In this document: piece after piece, positions 25,001 to 35,500 of the stretch
Layout: every line of letters starts with the position of its first letter
How positions within the stretch are numbered: the first letter of the stretch is position 1
Source: Fasciolopsis buskii
Lineage: Eukaryota; Platyhelminthes; Trematoda; Plagiorchiida; Fasciolidae
Direction: 5' to 3'
NCBI GenBank assembly: GCA_008360955.1
Contig: LUCM01005004.1
Span: 1-64,000, forward strand
Length of the DNA stretch: 64,000 nucleotides
The notes under the pieces: model-generated
What the model saw: the letters and a program-made list of their open reading frames with translations, nothing else
What the model was told of the DNA's origin: nothing
Database searches by the model: none
Program-made: the position numbers and the translations under genes

Positions 25001-28000
25001 GGCTGTCTGGAGACACCGAGGGATATTTCAGTTAACCATGAAGGGTGGCGGTCGTGTTATCACTCGAAGTCCCAAGATCATAGTCATCGATCTTTGCGCT
25101 CGCGCAGTGCGCTCTTGGGTATCGCGCTATGTTCGGCTTCCATTTCAGTCTTGTTATATATACACCTATATATATATATATATTTAGGTGAAAATTGTAA
25201 GTAGTATCTGGATGAGTGGATAAAATTTGCCCGGGAGCACACGACCGGTTTCGCGGTTATTGTCGCTCGTCAGGTATGCGTACTCGGCACTCTTTTGTTC
25301 AAATATTCACATACTTGTACACTCCGAATTGATGTCTCACCTGAATCGAATCTGTAGCATCAGGAGTGTGCATGAAAGCTCTTCGTCGAAGAGTCTACAG
25401 AGGAACCACAACTGTGATTCGTTGATAATTCTTTTTCATTTGGGCTGAGCCAACCTTGGGAACGAGGACAGAATGTCCCAGAATATACATATGTATATAT
25501 AGAAGCAGTAAGTAGTATCTGGATGAGTATATATATATATGTGTGTGTGTGTGTATGTATTTATGGTGGTAATGCATTTGGCCTGTTTGTAGGAGCCGTG
25601 GCTCCGATCAGCTTGTACTTCGCACCTTTCGATTGTATATTGTGTTCAAGACTGGTCGTCATTGACCTCAAGCTTGGTGGACGTTGGCACGTAACTGATA
25701 ACTGCTTACCCCTTCACTTAACTTGAGTTCCGCGTTTCGAAAGATGGCAACAGTAGCGGAGGTGAGCACGCGTAAATGCAAAGCTCGATCGGTGCACGCT
25801 GGATGGAGGTGCTTTTCAAACCGAGTTTTTGATTTGCTCACACTGAAAGGTCGCGTGCGCTGTCGCAGTTTGCTCAGTTTCGTTGTGTGATTGTGAGACA
25901 AAGAAAGTTTATGCGGAAGATGTTCATTGCTTGGAGTTTTTTGGTATTGATTTTTGCGTACCATCGTTAGCGTCATTTAGAATGTTTTGGTGAGCAATGC
26001 TAAATTTAGAAATAGTATATGAGAAACTGATTCGGAAATACTCTGTCACAGGATGACCAGCTCAGTAGAGTATGTTGGTTGTGACATATGTTGCGTTTAG
26101 GCGAACACTTCTACCATACCGTATTCCGTTTTCTGTCGCTCCCACGGAGCGGAAGAAATCACATGTAGGCCTGAACGACGTGACAAAGTGGAATGAAAAA
26201 AGTGTACGACGCACTTGATTAAAGGAGGTGTCCAACTTCTCTGTGGCTGGGATCCAAAAGTTCCGTCAACCGACTGGGTAGAGACACTAAAAGACATGAC
26301 AGCAAACGGTGAACAGTGGCAAACATGTTGTCACATTCTATCGAATCAAAACAGTCGAGGAAATTTGCTTCTGTTTAGTTTCACTGTTTACTCTGTGTTT
26401 CGCCTAATTCGGTGTTTCTTTTTTCATCTCTGGATTTATTTTGTCTACCCATTCTTTCTTTAGCGCCTTGTAACCATGTGAGGAAAGTGTCAGTCAGTGG
26501 AGCTCCCTCCGCTGTTTTCCCCTGTAAAATATTGATAATACTGATGAAGGATGAGGGACAGGTTTAATTGACCCCTGCATGTGTAGATGATTGAATCTTC
26601 TAAGTTTGTTTCTAAAATGTTGACATGCAGTTGGTTTGCACGCTCGTGATATTTCATTCTGTTCGGTCACTCCGATCCTTTTCACCTTTTCTCTGTTCCA
26701 GGTCCCTCAGTTACTACATGGCTTCGATATGCAAAATGACAAAACAAATTCATCCATGGAGGCGCTGCCGCAGCGTTGGACTACTCGTGATCGACTGTTG
26801 GAAACCCACTTTTTCTATGGTGATCCTGGGCGCCGTGTGGGGTTCGCGGAAACCCAAGACCTATGTATTTATGGGAAGAAACCTATTCGTCCATTCCACA
26901 CACCGGATACGGAATTCATGCGCGATTTGAATGCAACCTATCCTCCTCCGTTGTCGACACTAGGTCCAATGTCACCTTTAATCGATTTGGAATCGACACA
27001 CTATTACCTAGACGAGAGTAGCGATGGATGGGTCAAGAATGCGGTTAGTTATATTTGTTACATTGAACGCATTATAGTTGTCCTCCACCAGCTAATGAAC
27101 CATATCCTCAATGGGACTTATTTTTCCACGTTGCTGATTTGAATTCATATTTATGGTACTCGAGTCTAACTTTTGTCTGGTTTTTCTACTTTCCGGAATT
27201 AAGTTATTCGCATTTGGGGTGCTATCTGCCAAAATTTGCCATCCAATCGAATTTTGTCTACTTTTTCTCTGTAACACGATGTTAACCGGGAATTAACGGT
27301 GTAGTTTTAGCGAGAAAGAAACCCTTAGAGATAATGAACAAGTACAACTGTAATAGTCTTTGCTCGTAACAATAAATCGTCCGGATTGCGTTTATCTAAA
27401 AACTTTTTCAGTTAGCCGAAATGTGTAACGGCCAACAAGTACATGACGAGAGTGCTTTGCAAAATCAACCATCCTATCATCTTGCTTTCATGCCCGTACC
27501 TGCCCATCGAGTCAAATTTTCTTGACATTGTTAGGTTCCAATTCTCATATTGTTACTGTTTCTCATTAATTTCTTTCTTACTACCAATATTTATTATTGC
27601 TACGAAGTGTGCATTTTCCCGTCTGATTTCGGTCGGCGCCAGTTAGCAGTAGGTCTTTAACGTCCTCAAATCGACTCTTATTTGTTGCTCTCCTTGTGCG
27701 TGTATTCTGTTCTGATTAGCACGTAGTGGATTGTTTTTTTAAATTTAGGGTTAATTAGGTCGTTCTCACCAGATCAAGTTTTATTAGAGACTGCAGCAGC
27801 GGAGGTATCTGGGAGAATGCACGTACATTGCGGTCCTTCATGCTTTCTGCGAACAGAATTTTCTATAAAGTGTATCCTGGGCCCAAGTGTGTGTCCAGTT
27901 GATTTACGCCAAATTACAAAATAGCTGCTCTACTTACCTTGACGTGTTTACGAAATTGTGGAGTGAAACACGGAGCTTCTTTTGGAGATATTACAATTCC

Positions 28001-31000
28001 CTTAAATTTTCACTTTCTTAAAATCATTGAAATATCACCATTACCACAGCGATAAAATTTACCTTATTCGTAGTGCATTCTCTTTTGAGCCTTTTGAAAG
28101 ACCCTCTTCATTTTATTTGTGTGCAAGTGACACGACTAAGAAAGCGGAATAATCTTTTTGAAGAATTCCCCTCCGGAATATCCATTTTGTATGTGACTTG
28201 CTGACCATTGCATGCATCCGTCAGCACTATTAACGAGCTGCCAAGTTAACGCGCCCAGCATCTTCTATAAAGCAGGGTGATTATGTTCCCTGCTCTATTG
28301 CGCGACAAATCTGTACTCATCCGCTGGCACTTGGAGCGTTCGTATATTTTTCCTTATTGAGACTACGACGCTTGAAACATCAGTAGTAATGTACATCATG
28401 ATTGGAAAAAACCTGGTGTCGTGGCTATACATAGCTCTTTTTCTATGTGACTAACTTCCTCCATGAGGGTCATGCCCTTAACATAGTTTATTCGTTTATT
28501 ATTATGTAAATGATAGTCTTGTTTAATTTAAAACGCTGAATATGGCTAAATACAAAAAATACTTTATTCGAGGTTTTATATTCATTTCATTGTCCCTTAC
28601 ATTAAGGTCCCAAACGATTTTACCAATCTGGGTTTACCACTTCCCTGTCGCAATAACAACGCAATGCGCTTAATTGACGGAAGTTCAAATTCGATATAAA
28701 CCAATTTCTTCCTGAATGGAAGTTTTTCTATTCACTGTCACTTATGAATTTCTGATCCCATTTAACACAGAATATTTCAGTTACTGAATAAGTAACATCA
28801 GCTTACAAATACAGACGTAATCACAAGTTGAATATTTCTGTAAAATAAAAGTTTCTGTTGGGCAAACAAGGTTGCCATCATTTACGAATGTTAATTGGAA
28901 TAAATTCCAAGATCCTTCCGAAAACGTTTGTGCCATTTCCATACTCCACTGAAATTTCATTCTTCGTGTTCACACGAGTCTACCTTGACAACCAAGATCA
29001 CTCATGTTTCATTGGCCCTAAGGCTAGACGCAGTAGAAGAAACTTGTAAATAAATTCGTGATACTTGCGAATGCTTCTTTGTATCTAGTTAGTGCTAGAG
29101 CGTTAAGAATGTTACTGAAGGAATTTTTTGAATGCATCGCAGTCGGCAATACCTCCATGAACCTGTGTGTAGACTAGGTAGGTGCTATCAAAATCGTAAC
29201 GAAGGAGAAGAAACAGCATAAAGTTAATCACACTTTCTAACTCTTCCGTTCTCAACACCTACGTTATTTGTCCATTGAGATCCACAGTTCGTCAATGGGC
29301 GCTTCGCTACCCGGTTGATCAGACCGAAGTGGAATATTGGGACCACTTCTATCTTTCACTTACAATTGAGGCCAGTGACGCGTCTTACATGACTCGATCG
29401 CACACACCCACAGAAGATTTCATGTGCCAAGTAGGTTAGTTACGCGGAATGCGTAACTGCTGGACTATTTCTACGCCAAATATGATTGGATAGTCACGAA
29501 ATTCGCAGTCTAATTGGGAGCAAATCGTATTGTGTATGTTTTTATTTTTGGATTGGACAAAGGTTAGCAAAACAATGGCTACGTGAGTGCGCCATTATCC
29601 ATTTCCGATCTCTGTTGCAGAGTAAACTTCTTGATCAAACTAAGCCTGATAATTCTTCTAGAATGGCGGCCAAAGAAGTTGGAAGCTTTTATCAACAAGG
29701 CGGTGCGTTTTTCAGTTTGACTGCCACCACTGCTTACCAACTGCTTTTTGCGAGCTGCCCTCGGCGAGTTTACGGTGTTTGATAGATGACTTTGCGGGAG
29801 CCGTCTTTTGCCTTATGTACACCATCACTGAGATATGCAACAAAAACTCATTAATGACTTGTCTTCCCTCTTCATCCCGCACCTGTTCCGCTCTTTGACT
29901 CTCTGAGATACCTACAATGTCTTTTTTATCTACAAAGCTTGCTGAGCATTTACTGAAGGGCAAGTATGTAAGTATGGAGAAGGTAGAATGGGCAAATTAT
30001 TTCTCGGGTTTTGCGAAATAATCGATAAACTAGCGAAATGGGCTTCTGATGTTCCGGCAAGAAAAATGAGATCAGTCGTCTTTCTCCTGCACCATTGGAG
30101 TAACTCGCTTTCATCCTCTCTGGAAAGGGAATCAGGTGGTTGATTTCCCCATCTTAACAATCGGAATTGTGTATCTTCTCAGCCTCTGCTGCACTCTTTT
30201 AAATGAAACGTCGTAGTAATCTGTTGTTCTAGAGCATTTCTGGTAACCTGTAGTTGCAGTGCATCATCCCAACTACAGGGTAGTGGGCCACGTTTCTTCT
30301 TTGTTTAGAAGCACAAAATTGTCAAAATTAGTCTACTGATCTGTCCATGTTGGTTTGTAATCTACGTGACGAGTTTAGCTTGCTATCTATGCGTCTTCTG
30401 ATACGCTTCGTGAAATTAAAGTTTTTCTTTCCTCCGCTCTGAATATTAACCTAACTCTGGTCGTGCGTGTTTGTTTCGTGCATGCACCTAACCATTAAAT
30501 GTCTAATACCAGTTTTGGTTCGCTGCGATGATCCCTAAAAATTGTCTTTCTTCTCTGTCGTTATTCTATGACTTTTGTTTTATATCTGTCGGTTTCGTTC
30601 TGTGCACCACCTGCTCAGAATCGTCCGTTCCCTCATCCGCACCTGATTACGGTCAATCACAGCTTGCCCAATGTCTGGTCCGACTTTCTTGAGCCTGAGG
30701 CCGAACCAATGACTGCAGAACATCGTCAAGCAATAGCGTTGATGCACTGTTTCGCCTCTGCAGTGGCACACGCACATCATCTGGGCTATTCGCTTGGATC
30801 TGATTTGCCCACACCGATCTGCCTAGATGCGGTTTGTTCAGACGGCGTCTGGTTTGACTTTGTATGTTTCCAGTTAAATACTTTACGGGTGCCGGACATC
30901 AAACGATCAAACTGCTCATTGGATTATGTTCGTAATGTGGCCTGGATCGATGGTAGTCGCCGTTTGTTTGATAAAATTGTGCCAACGCGCAGTCAACTTC

Positions 31001-31140
31001 GAAATACCAAATATCGGGATCTGGATATGCAAGTATTCAGTCGACTCGCTACAAGCTACCTATGGGGCCTTGTTGGCCATCATGTAGAACTACAGCATAC
31101 GCAGAGCAATCCTGTCAGGACCTTGGAGGCAGTCGATTGA
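12606..31140 (+). CDS. MRPL37: Mitochondrial ribosomal protein mL37 (MRPL37), four-exon gene
   Basis: Structural protein of the large subunit of the mitochondrial ribosome; the family (Pfam PDCD9-like, shared with mL65) is metazoan and has no bacterial counterpart. Exons 12606-13004, 14294-14605, 26702-27043 and 30619-31140 join in phase 0 with GT-AG borders and give 524 residues, longer than the roughly 420 of human mL37. Family landmarks appear in order: an arginine-rich N-terminus (MRLTAVLYRGKRTYREK) fitting a mitochondrial presequence, PWSPHQHDPRY near residue 100, ILHAHVWHT (residues about 180), SPLIDL (about 330), FQLNT and RNVAWIDGSRRLF (about 450), and a C-terminal ATSYLWGLVGHH. The human protein, as I recall it, has matching HARLWQT, SPIIDL, FQLNT and NLAWVD. 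The first ATG of the frame after the acceptor is chosen as start. No AATAAA is seen in the 200 bases after the stop. Confidence 0.88.
13005..14293 (+). other. mL37 intron 1
   Basis: 1,289 bases, GTAAGC to TTCCTAG. I recognise no transposon domain or repeat shared with the rest of the window. A B-box-like GTTCGAATTCC near 13324 has no matching A box. Confidence 0.75.
14294..14605 (+). CDS. MRPL37: mL37 exon 2 (residues 134-237)
   Basis: Acceptor CTTCCTAG ends at 14293 and donor GTAGAT begins at 14606; both junctions are phase 0. It encodes the ILHAHVWHTQET motif and the following PRRFCPNLP, the most diagnostic N-terminal part of the family, and ends in ILELQ. Confidence 0.85.
14920..15310 (-). 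mobile_element. Hammerhead-ribozyme element family B, copy 1
   Basis: On the minus strand this holds slightly more than one unit: CTGGATGA on the plus strand recurs at 14961 and 15272, a period of 311 bp. Both ends abut TA-rich microsatellite. One hammerhead lies at 14990-15032. The copy at 25168-25530 has the same period and near-identical sequence. No tRNA-like boxes were found, unlike family A. The one-and-a-bit-unit structure fits the pseudo-LTR ribozyme region of Penelope-like elements or a retrozyme. Confidence 0.7.
14990..15032 (-). ncRNA. Type I hammerhead ribozyme, family B copy 1
   Basis: On the minus strand the order is GCATAC, CTGACGA, GCGACAATAACCGC, GAAA, CCGGT, C, GTGTGC. Stem I pairs GCATAC with GTGTGC (6 bp, one G-U). 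Stem II is GCG with CGC, including the conserved G-C beside the core. Stem III is the palindromic ACCGGT. Cleavage is predicted after GTC. All conserved core positions are intact. It is antisense to the mL37 transcript, so it would not cut that pre-mRNA. Confidence 0.85.
15311..16346 (+). other. Unassigned intronic sequence
   Basis: Starts with a TA microsatellite, then a stretch (15330-15545) that reads on the minus strand as a short frame with no motif I can name. The right part (from about 16080) is similar to 28500-28600 and belongs to the dispersed repeat described at 28500-29160. Confidence 0.5.
16347..18713 (+). repeat. 2,367-bp tandem unit, copy 1
   Basis: First of three head-to-tail units; the boundary is TTATTGAATAATTAATTTC at 16347, 18714 and 21081. 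Every frame I compared between copies 1 and 2 is identical, so the duplication is very recent or an assembly artefact. The unit contains a decayed CR1 LINE and ends with a TA-rich tract around 18460-18520. Confidence 0.9.
17240..18060 (+). mobile_element. Decayed CR1-like reverse transcriptase inside the tandem unit
   Basis: Plus-strand translation in shifting frames shows RWTEHFKF then FSWPPITVF before LEFLKAPGSFGPSLAVFKGS (matching the KAAGPDGL-FK region of CR1 elements), VPITKRGS (fingers), QLADDIASLGG (from the catalytic YADD box) and a C-terminal VIVRSVLHCWETSL. Frameshifts and stops inactivate it. Identical copies occur at 19607-20427; in copy 3 most of it is missing at the N. Confidence 0.7.
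18714..21080 (+). repeat. 2,367-bp tandem unit, copy 2
   Basis: Appears identical to copy 1 throughout, including the decayed CR1 reverse transcriptase and the TA-rich tract at 20820-20890. Confidence 0.9.
21081..22553 (+). repeat. 2,367-bp tandem unit, copy 3, with an 894-bp gap at an N
   Basis: It matches copy 1 up to 21833. After a single N at 21834 it resumes at the equivalent of copy 1 position 17995, so 894 bases are missing. The unit ends at 22553, after which the sequence diverges. The N marks a scaffold join, so the real copy may be full length. Confidence 0.85.
22560..25130 (+). mobile_element. CR1-like LINE, nearly full ORF2 but decayed
   Basis: The longest LINE in the window. 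In order on the plus strand: the 5' region shared with 1-1720; SSFNVCTLMQAG (22840); an endonuclease block with AALLDWIPVNSRLC, SAYAPTD and GDFNAQVG (23080-23340); a linker with HRLFELIRDIGEQRTL (24010-24130); reverse-transcriptase pieces LIVPVFKKGT, GLIPIFSKVLSSI and DQQVGFRP (24380-24550); RRFGHVLCM near 24800; and a 3' end SRLRVWGPKDSS with a later WRSCYH (24960-25060). Frameshifts break it at 23367, 23610-23900 and 24142. The catalytic YADD part is deleted between 24550 and 24680. Confidence 0.8.
25168..25530 (-). mobile_element. Hammerhead-ribozyme element family B, copy 2
   Basis: Nearly identical to copy 1, with the 311-bp period again visible (CTGGATGAG at 25208 and 25519) and flanks of TA and GT microsatellite. 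It lies about 10 kb from copy 1, in the same intron and the same orientation. Confidence 0.7.
25237..25279 (-). ncRNA. Type I hammerhead ribozyme, family B copy 2
   Basis: Identical over all 43 bases to the copy 1 ribozyme: stem I GCATAC with GTGTGC, core CTGACGA and GAAA, stem II GCG with CGC, palindromic stem III ACCGGT, cleavage after GTC. Confidence 0.85.
25531..25974 (+). other. Unassigned intronic sequence
   Basis: Begins with a GT microsatellite (25540-25556). The rest has no motif I can assign. Confidence 0.5.
25975..26350 (+). mobile_element. CR1-like LINE 3' end fragment
   Basis: The frame at 26215 encodes LLCGWDPKVPSTDWVETLKD and then EQWQTCCHIL. This is the last conserved block of CR1-like ORF2 (a WGPRD motif followed by a W-L-D pattern and a terminal QW-CC). 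The bases before it resemble the SVEYVG region in a broken frame. It is separate from the 22.6-25.1 kb copy, which has its own 3' end. Confidence 0.6.
26702..27043 (+). CDS. MRPL37: mL37 exon 3 (residues 238-351)
   Basis: Acceptor CTCTGTTCCAG ends at 26701 and donor GTTAGT begins at 27044; both are phase 0. ELQ of exon 2 runs into VPQLLHGFD, fitting the LLLQVRG region I recall in human mL37. SPLIDLESTHYY near the 3' end is the strongest family match. Confidence 0.85.
28500..29160 (+). repeat. Dispersed repeat, diverged relative of 16080-16710
   Basis: Several blocks match in order: TAGTCTTGTTTAATTTAAAA with 16095-16115, TGTAAATAAATTCGTGATAC with 16600-16620, ATGCTTCTTTGTAT with 16624, and TTTTTTGAATGCATCGCAGTC with 16676-16696. 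In the tandem unit this sequence precedes a CR1 reverse transcriptase, so it may be a LINE 5' region; that is inference. Confidence 0.55.
29575..29720 (+). CDS. Possible small nested ORF with a 38-nt intron
   Basis: ATG at 29575, donor GTGAGT at 29583, acceptor CTCTGTTGCAG ending at 29620, stop at 29718-29720. Spliced, it reads 35 residues beginning MATVNFLIKLSLIILLEW, with a hydrophobic stretch followed by a basic tail. A 38-nt intron is in the short-intron size class known from trematodes. I recognise no family. It lies inside mL37 intron 3 on the same strand. It could equally be an unused pair of splice-like signals. Confidence 0.25.
30619..31140 (+). CDS. MRPL37: mL37 exon 4 (residues 352-524, stop)
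   Basis: Acceptor CACCTGCTCAG ends at 30618; entry is phase 0. It starts NRPFPHPHLITV, equivalent to the YPYPYPH stretch I recall in human mL37, and carries FQLNTLRVPD, RNVAWIDGSRRLFDKI and LATSYLWGLVGHH. About 20 residues follow the point where the human protein ends. The stop is TGA at 31138. Confidence 0.88.
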   Translation, partial: NRPFPHPHLITVNHSLPNVWSDFLEPEAEPMTAEHRQAIALMHCFASAVAHAHHLGYSLGSDLPTPICLDAVCSDGVWFDFVCFQLNTLRVPDIKRSNCSLDYVRNVAWIDGSRRLFDKIVPTRSQLRNTKYRDLDMQVFSRLATSYLWGLVGHHVELQHTQSNPVRTLEAVD

Positions 31141-32391
31141 ATTACTAAGCAGCGTTCCACTGTTGGTTGAAACACTCTCATTTCATATTCTCGATGTGCT
31201 TTGTCCCTGGAATTTCTCTTATCTAGGCAATCAAAAGGATAGATACAATTTTTGTGGTGCTCAAGGTTTACTCACCTTGGTGGTTTTATCTGCCGAAAGT
31301 GCGATGTGGACTAAGTGAGAACACCCAAGACAGTCCATCATCATATTAATCGCCTGCCACCTCCGCTTCGAAATACGGAATTCCTGAAAAAAGCATCAAA
31401 AATACTACGTATATACAGAATGGCTTCCTAGTAAAAACATGGAACAAGAAGTTTGGTTTTACACGTTCAAAGTAAGTAGATTTGATCCAAATCTAAAAAT
31501 ACTGAATCTCGGCGGTCTTCGAACCCACTCATTTGCATCGCATGTGCTGTTCCAAGTGAGCTTCGAAGCCGCAATGGAGGGTTCCCAGACATTCTACTCA
31601 AAGACCATCGATTACCCATCAGAATTACGTAAACAAATGGCATCCATCACATTGTGTGGTGTCGAATCCCGTTGAAGTGGGAAAATGTTCATATCGAAGT
31701 CAGTCATCATCGGCCGAGGTTACGAATGGCTGTCAGCAGTATTCTTTCCCCGATTCTCACTAGACCATTCATAAATGCACCATTTAGTGTTTTAGTTTAG
31801 ATCCTGACTGGCATTTAAAGTGCGTTGTTTCGTACAACATTGGGAGGTCATCGAGCTCAAAAAAATCGTGGACGGTACATTAGTTAACATCCTAACTTAC
31901 TAGGATCTGGAATGGTTGTGCTTCACCCAAAATTTCGACGGCATGATTACCGGTTCTCCCTCTTCAGTGCAGTGGACCCGCGTGGCTTTGGTACGTGTCC
32001 CTTCCACAACACTCATGCGCCGAGTGTGTGAAAACAGTTAATTTCCTTGTGGGAGATAACCGGTTTGTTCATGAAGATCAAGCTCTTGCCTGTTCATTGG
32101 CAATCAGTATTAGGAAAAGAACAGTACTTTTGAATTTATAATTGCAAAATAATGGTGCTATCCATGCATTCAGTGGTAGAATTTCAGATTTTTGTAGTGA
32201 TGCCGTTTACAGAAGGTAGTCATTGATGATTGCTATGATTATCACTAGTCAAAATGAAGATGTGTTCTTCGAATTACTCAGCGCACTGTACAGTACCGAT
32301 GTTAACCAACTAAGTGGGCGTAATAAACCGGTACTTAAGTATCATGAGTCACCATGATGATATGAATATTTTCTAGTGTACTTGTTTGCCA
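31141..32391. other. 3' flank of mL37, no gene recognised
   Basis: No polyadenylation signal AATAAA was found close to the stop. An open frame at 31439-31675 has a donor-like GTAAGTAG inside it and no family motif. Confidence 0.5.
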
Positions 32392-32550
32392 TTGTGAATG
32401 GTATAATGTTAATAACAGCGTTGTTGGTAGATGTAATGCGCCAACGTTTCGACTACCGTGGGTAGTCTTTCTCAAGGCAAGTTTTACAATCAAATCCAAT
32501 ACATGGCGCATTGATTTTTCGATACACTCCTTACGTCATTTGGTCCTGAT
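32392..32550 (+). repeat. R1 repeat, copy 3, with terminal extension
   Basis: One R1 arm (32392-32490) followed by the extension CATGGCGCATTGATTTTTCG and ACACTCCTTACGTC. This is the best example of arm plus extension without the second, inverted arm. Confidence 0.8.
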
Positions 32551-35500
32551 GCTTGTTTATCAGTTCGGATATTCAGGACCAAAATAAAAGCGTTGTCCGG
32601 TTCTCATGCATGCTGGGGAGACACCCTTTAAGTTTGGGTTTCAAATACGACTTGTCTCGGCTGACATGAAATGCCTAAGCTAAGTATTCCACGTCCCAAA
32701 ATGAGAACAAAATTTGGGCCAAACAAAGCTATGGAGATCTGGATCAGTCAGGTGTTTACGGTTACCGAATGCAGTGTAATGGAAAGCGAGTAAATTTATC
32801 CGGTCAGTAGAGGTGGTTCAACTACGGAGTTTGACTAGCAAGCATTCTGTATAGAACCTGTTTTGTGGTAATCACAATAACTCTTTCGAAAGGGTAATAG
32901 TGCTCTTGCTGGTTCCAGTGAAATTCGTTTTGCGAATTATTAGCCACTCAAGTTCTAGGTACGTTATGATTTTTTTTTAAACTTGGCGAACAAATTATTG
33001 GCTATTATAAGAAGCGAAAGTAAAGCGATTTAAAGCGGAACAATTCTATTTGTTTGTACAAATCTGTTTGCAGGTCATACGCTATTGGAACTATGGCTAG
33101 TAACTAAACAATAAAGCTGGGAGGCGAAGGGAAAAGAAGCAGTCTAGTAGCTATCCAGCTCGGGCGTAATGCTCTTAATTAATCACTTTGAATGATCCTT
33201 CTTGTTGGATACATCTTACGCGATTTAGTTGGAGGCCTTTTTATGGAATCCGACAATTCATTATGGTTGATTGACGCAGCTTACGATATGGCCTTCTCAG
33301 CTCGTATATTTGCGCTCTTGCTTTCTGTTCTAGCCACCGTGTGGGGTGGTTGCTGGTAGCTAATGAGACTTCGTGGTCTCACTCAGGTCTTGTATTTTGC
33401 ACTAGCGCTTCGTCTCGCAAGATCCGCTTAAAACCACACCTGTGACCTCCCAATTCCGGTGTTTTGTTCCAACTCGCCCATTAACAGGTCAAAGATCTGG
33501 TACTGTCCTATTTGTATTATGCATATTACATCCAATATAGGGGACTTTGTGATACCGTCCTTCAAAATTTATGGTTTAACGGAAAGACAACAACATTTTG
33601 ACTGGATTACGCTGACACTCGTTTCACGCCGCGGTGCCGAATAAGCAACTGATGTACTATGAACCAAGATAAACGTCTTTTTCGCCCACAACATTGTGCC
33701 ACATACACTCAACCAATTTCAGTGTTTGAAAATCGATTTGAAACTTATTCCTTTCAAAAAAGGCAGTCTTTATCTACCGAAATTCGATGTTAGTTGACTG
33801 TCAGAGATCGCATGGTCTGTAATAGATCGAAACTCGATCGGCTTAGTAATAACAGTTGTACCCTTTTACATATTTTGCGATTTGCTGTAACAAATTTGTA
33901 TGCCATTTTGGGAATCGAGCAGTAATCGGTTGTAGACTGCCTATTGGGGAAGTGTTCAACAATAATTGGGTTTGAATACGGGATATTCACTGATGACGTT
34001 TACGAAGTTCCACTGGTACCATCAAAATTTTTGCTGCTGAATCTATCAGAAACACTGATTTACATTGGGAAGTGTTCCGTTTACATTCCAAGGCAATTGA
34101 TATATGCGAAATAAGGAAAGGCAAAATTAAAATCTGAGCGAACGGCCCTCCTGGCGTTGACTACTGATCCCTTAGCTCCGCCACTGCTTCGCTTTCTTCA
34201 TCTTTGAATTTATCGCCATAATACGTTGACTCCCACCTTGATTTGACTAACCCTATTTCAATCATGGGGGCCACTTCTACAGTCAGTAAGTAATACGGCA
34301 AAGTACTTCTTGGGCTACGAAATATGCAATCCAGTGCAACCGTGCTATGTTTTGTCGTATCACTAAAGAAGCCTTTCGCAAAGGCATACTTATCACGGAA
34401 TACATGTAGTTGCTACTGTCTGTACCCTCAACACAGTCACGCGAATTAGGTCAGTGAACTTATAGCAACATTTAGGATGCCCAGGTTTGGTTTTGTTGAC
34501 AGAATCGTGCCGAGAAAAGGCCATGACATCAGAGTATGTAGCTAACTTTAGTCTAGACAACCATAGTAGATTTATTATTAATGTCAAGAACCTTCGTTAG
34601 TCAATTTAGCTGATAAGGTCAGGCGGCAAGTAATACCGAACAAGCCTGTTTTCAGCAACATCTTCAAGGTTAATGCAATTGCACAAATGAAGAGCAGGAT
34701 GCAACAATCGTAAATAAGCTACTATTCTATCTTCGTCTCTATCGGATCGCAAAAATGCACATGGTTCTCCGCACCCGCTGCTGATTAACTGATAAGTTGG
34801 TATATTGGCCGAGATATACACTACTGAGCTGTATTATCCCAGTTCCATGTTTTCTCTTTCGTGTTTCATGCCCCGAGCATAAGATTTTGACATCTAGCTG
34901 ACTCGCGGTCCCTTGCGCTATTCCCACTGAAATTTTACAACGTGAAATAACATATACTTTGAAATCACTGAAAAATTGAAGTTTTTACCAAAATTGCAAC
35001 ACTACTTAAATGAGCGTCGTTTCCGAAGATGCCTGGCGGTTCCACCAGGCAATACGTAGATCGGGTCACATGCTAGCAAGGATGTTAAACGGAAGAGAAA
35101 AATGGTTGCAGACTAGGTCACTGTCGAAATTCTAATTGCTTCTCTATCTCGGTTTGCTTGATATGAGCTTTGAACCCGTCGTGTAGAAAATAAATCTGCC
35201 CAAAGTTGAGACAGCTAGTTCCATGTATTAGACGGTCTGCGTCAGTGCATTTCGTTGAGCTGTTTGCGTGTTCGATGGGCGTAAATTAGGTTCTTACGGT
35301 GTGGCCATAGTTTATCTTCATGTGTTTGAACTAAGTTCATCTAGAGCCTGAGCCAAAAGGTTGGTGCTATGGTATCCCTCAACTTTGGACAAGCCTTCGC
35401 AATTGCAGTGGGCGGAGCTAGACGTTTCTAAAAAAAAGTCACTTTTTATGACTTAGTCTCAGATCCATTCTCAGAGCTATTGTTCACCATTTCTCAATGA

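Larger units (their letters stand above)
14606..26701 (+). other. mL37 intron 2, a repeat nest
   Basis: 12,096 bases, almost ten times intron 1. It contains two family B hammerhead elements, a tandem array of a 2,367-bp unit, a CR1 copy and a CR1 3' end, listed separately. The length depends on the assembly: one N (21834) lies inside the array. Confidence 0.75.
27044..30618 (+). other. mL37 intron 3
   Basis: 3,575 bases. It contains a diverged copy (28500-29160) of the sequence at the start of the tandem unit, and a small possible nested reading frame at 29575-29720. Otherwise no recognised feature. Confidence 0.7.

Noticed and set aside
31439..31675. Second gene just downstream of mL37
   Set aside because: 78 codons with a donor-like site but no recognised family and no partner exon found.
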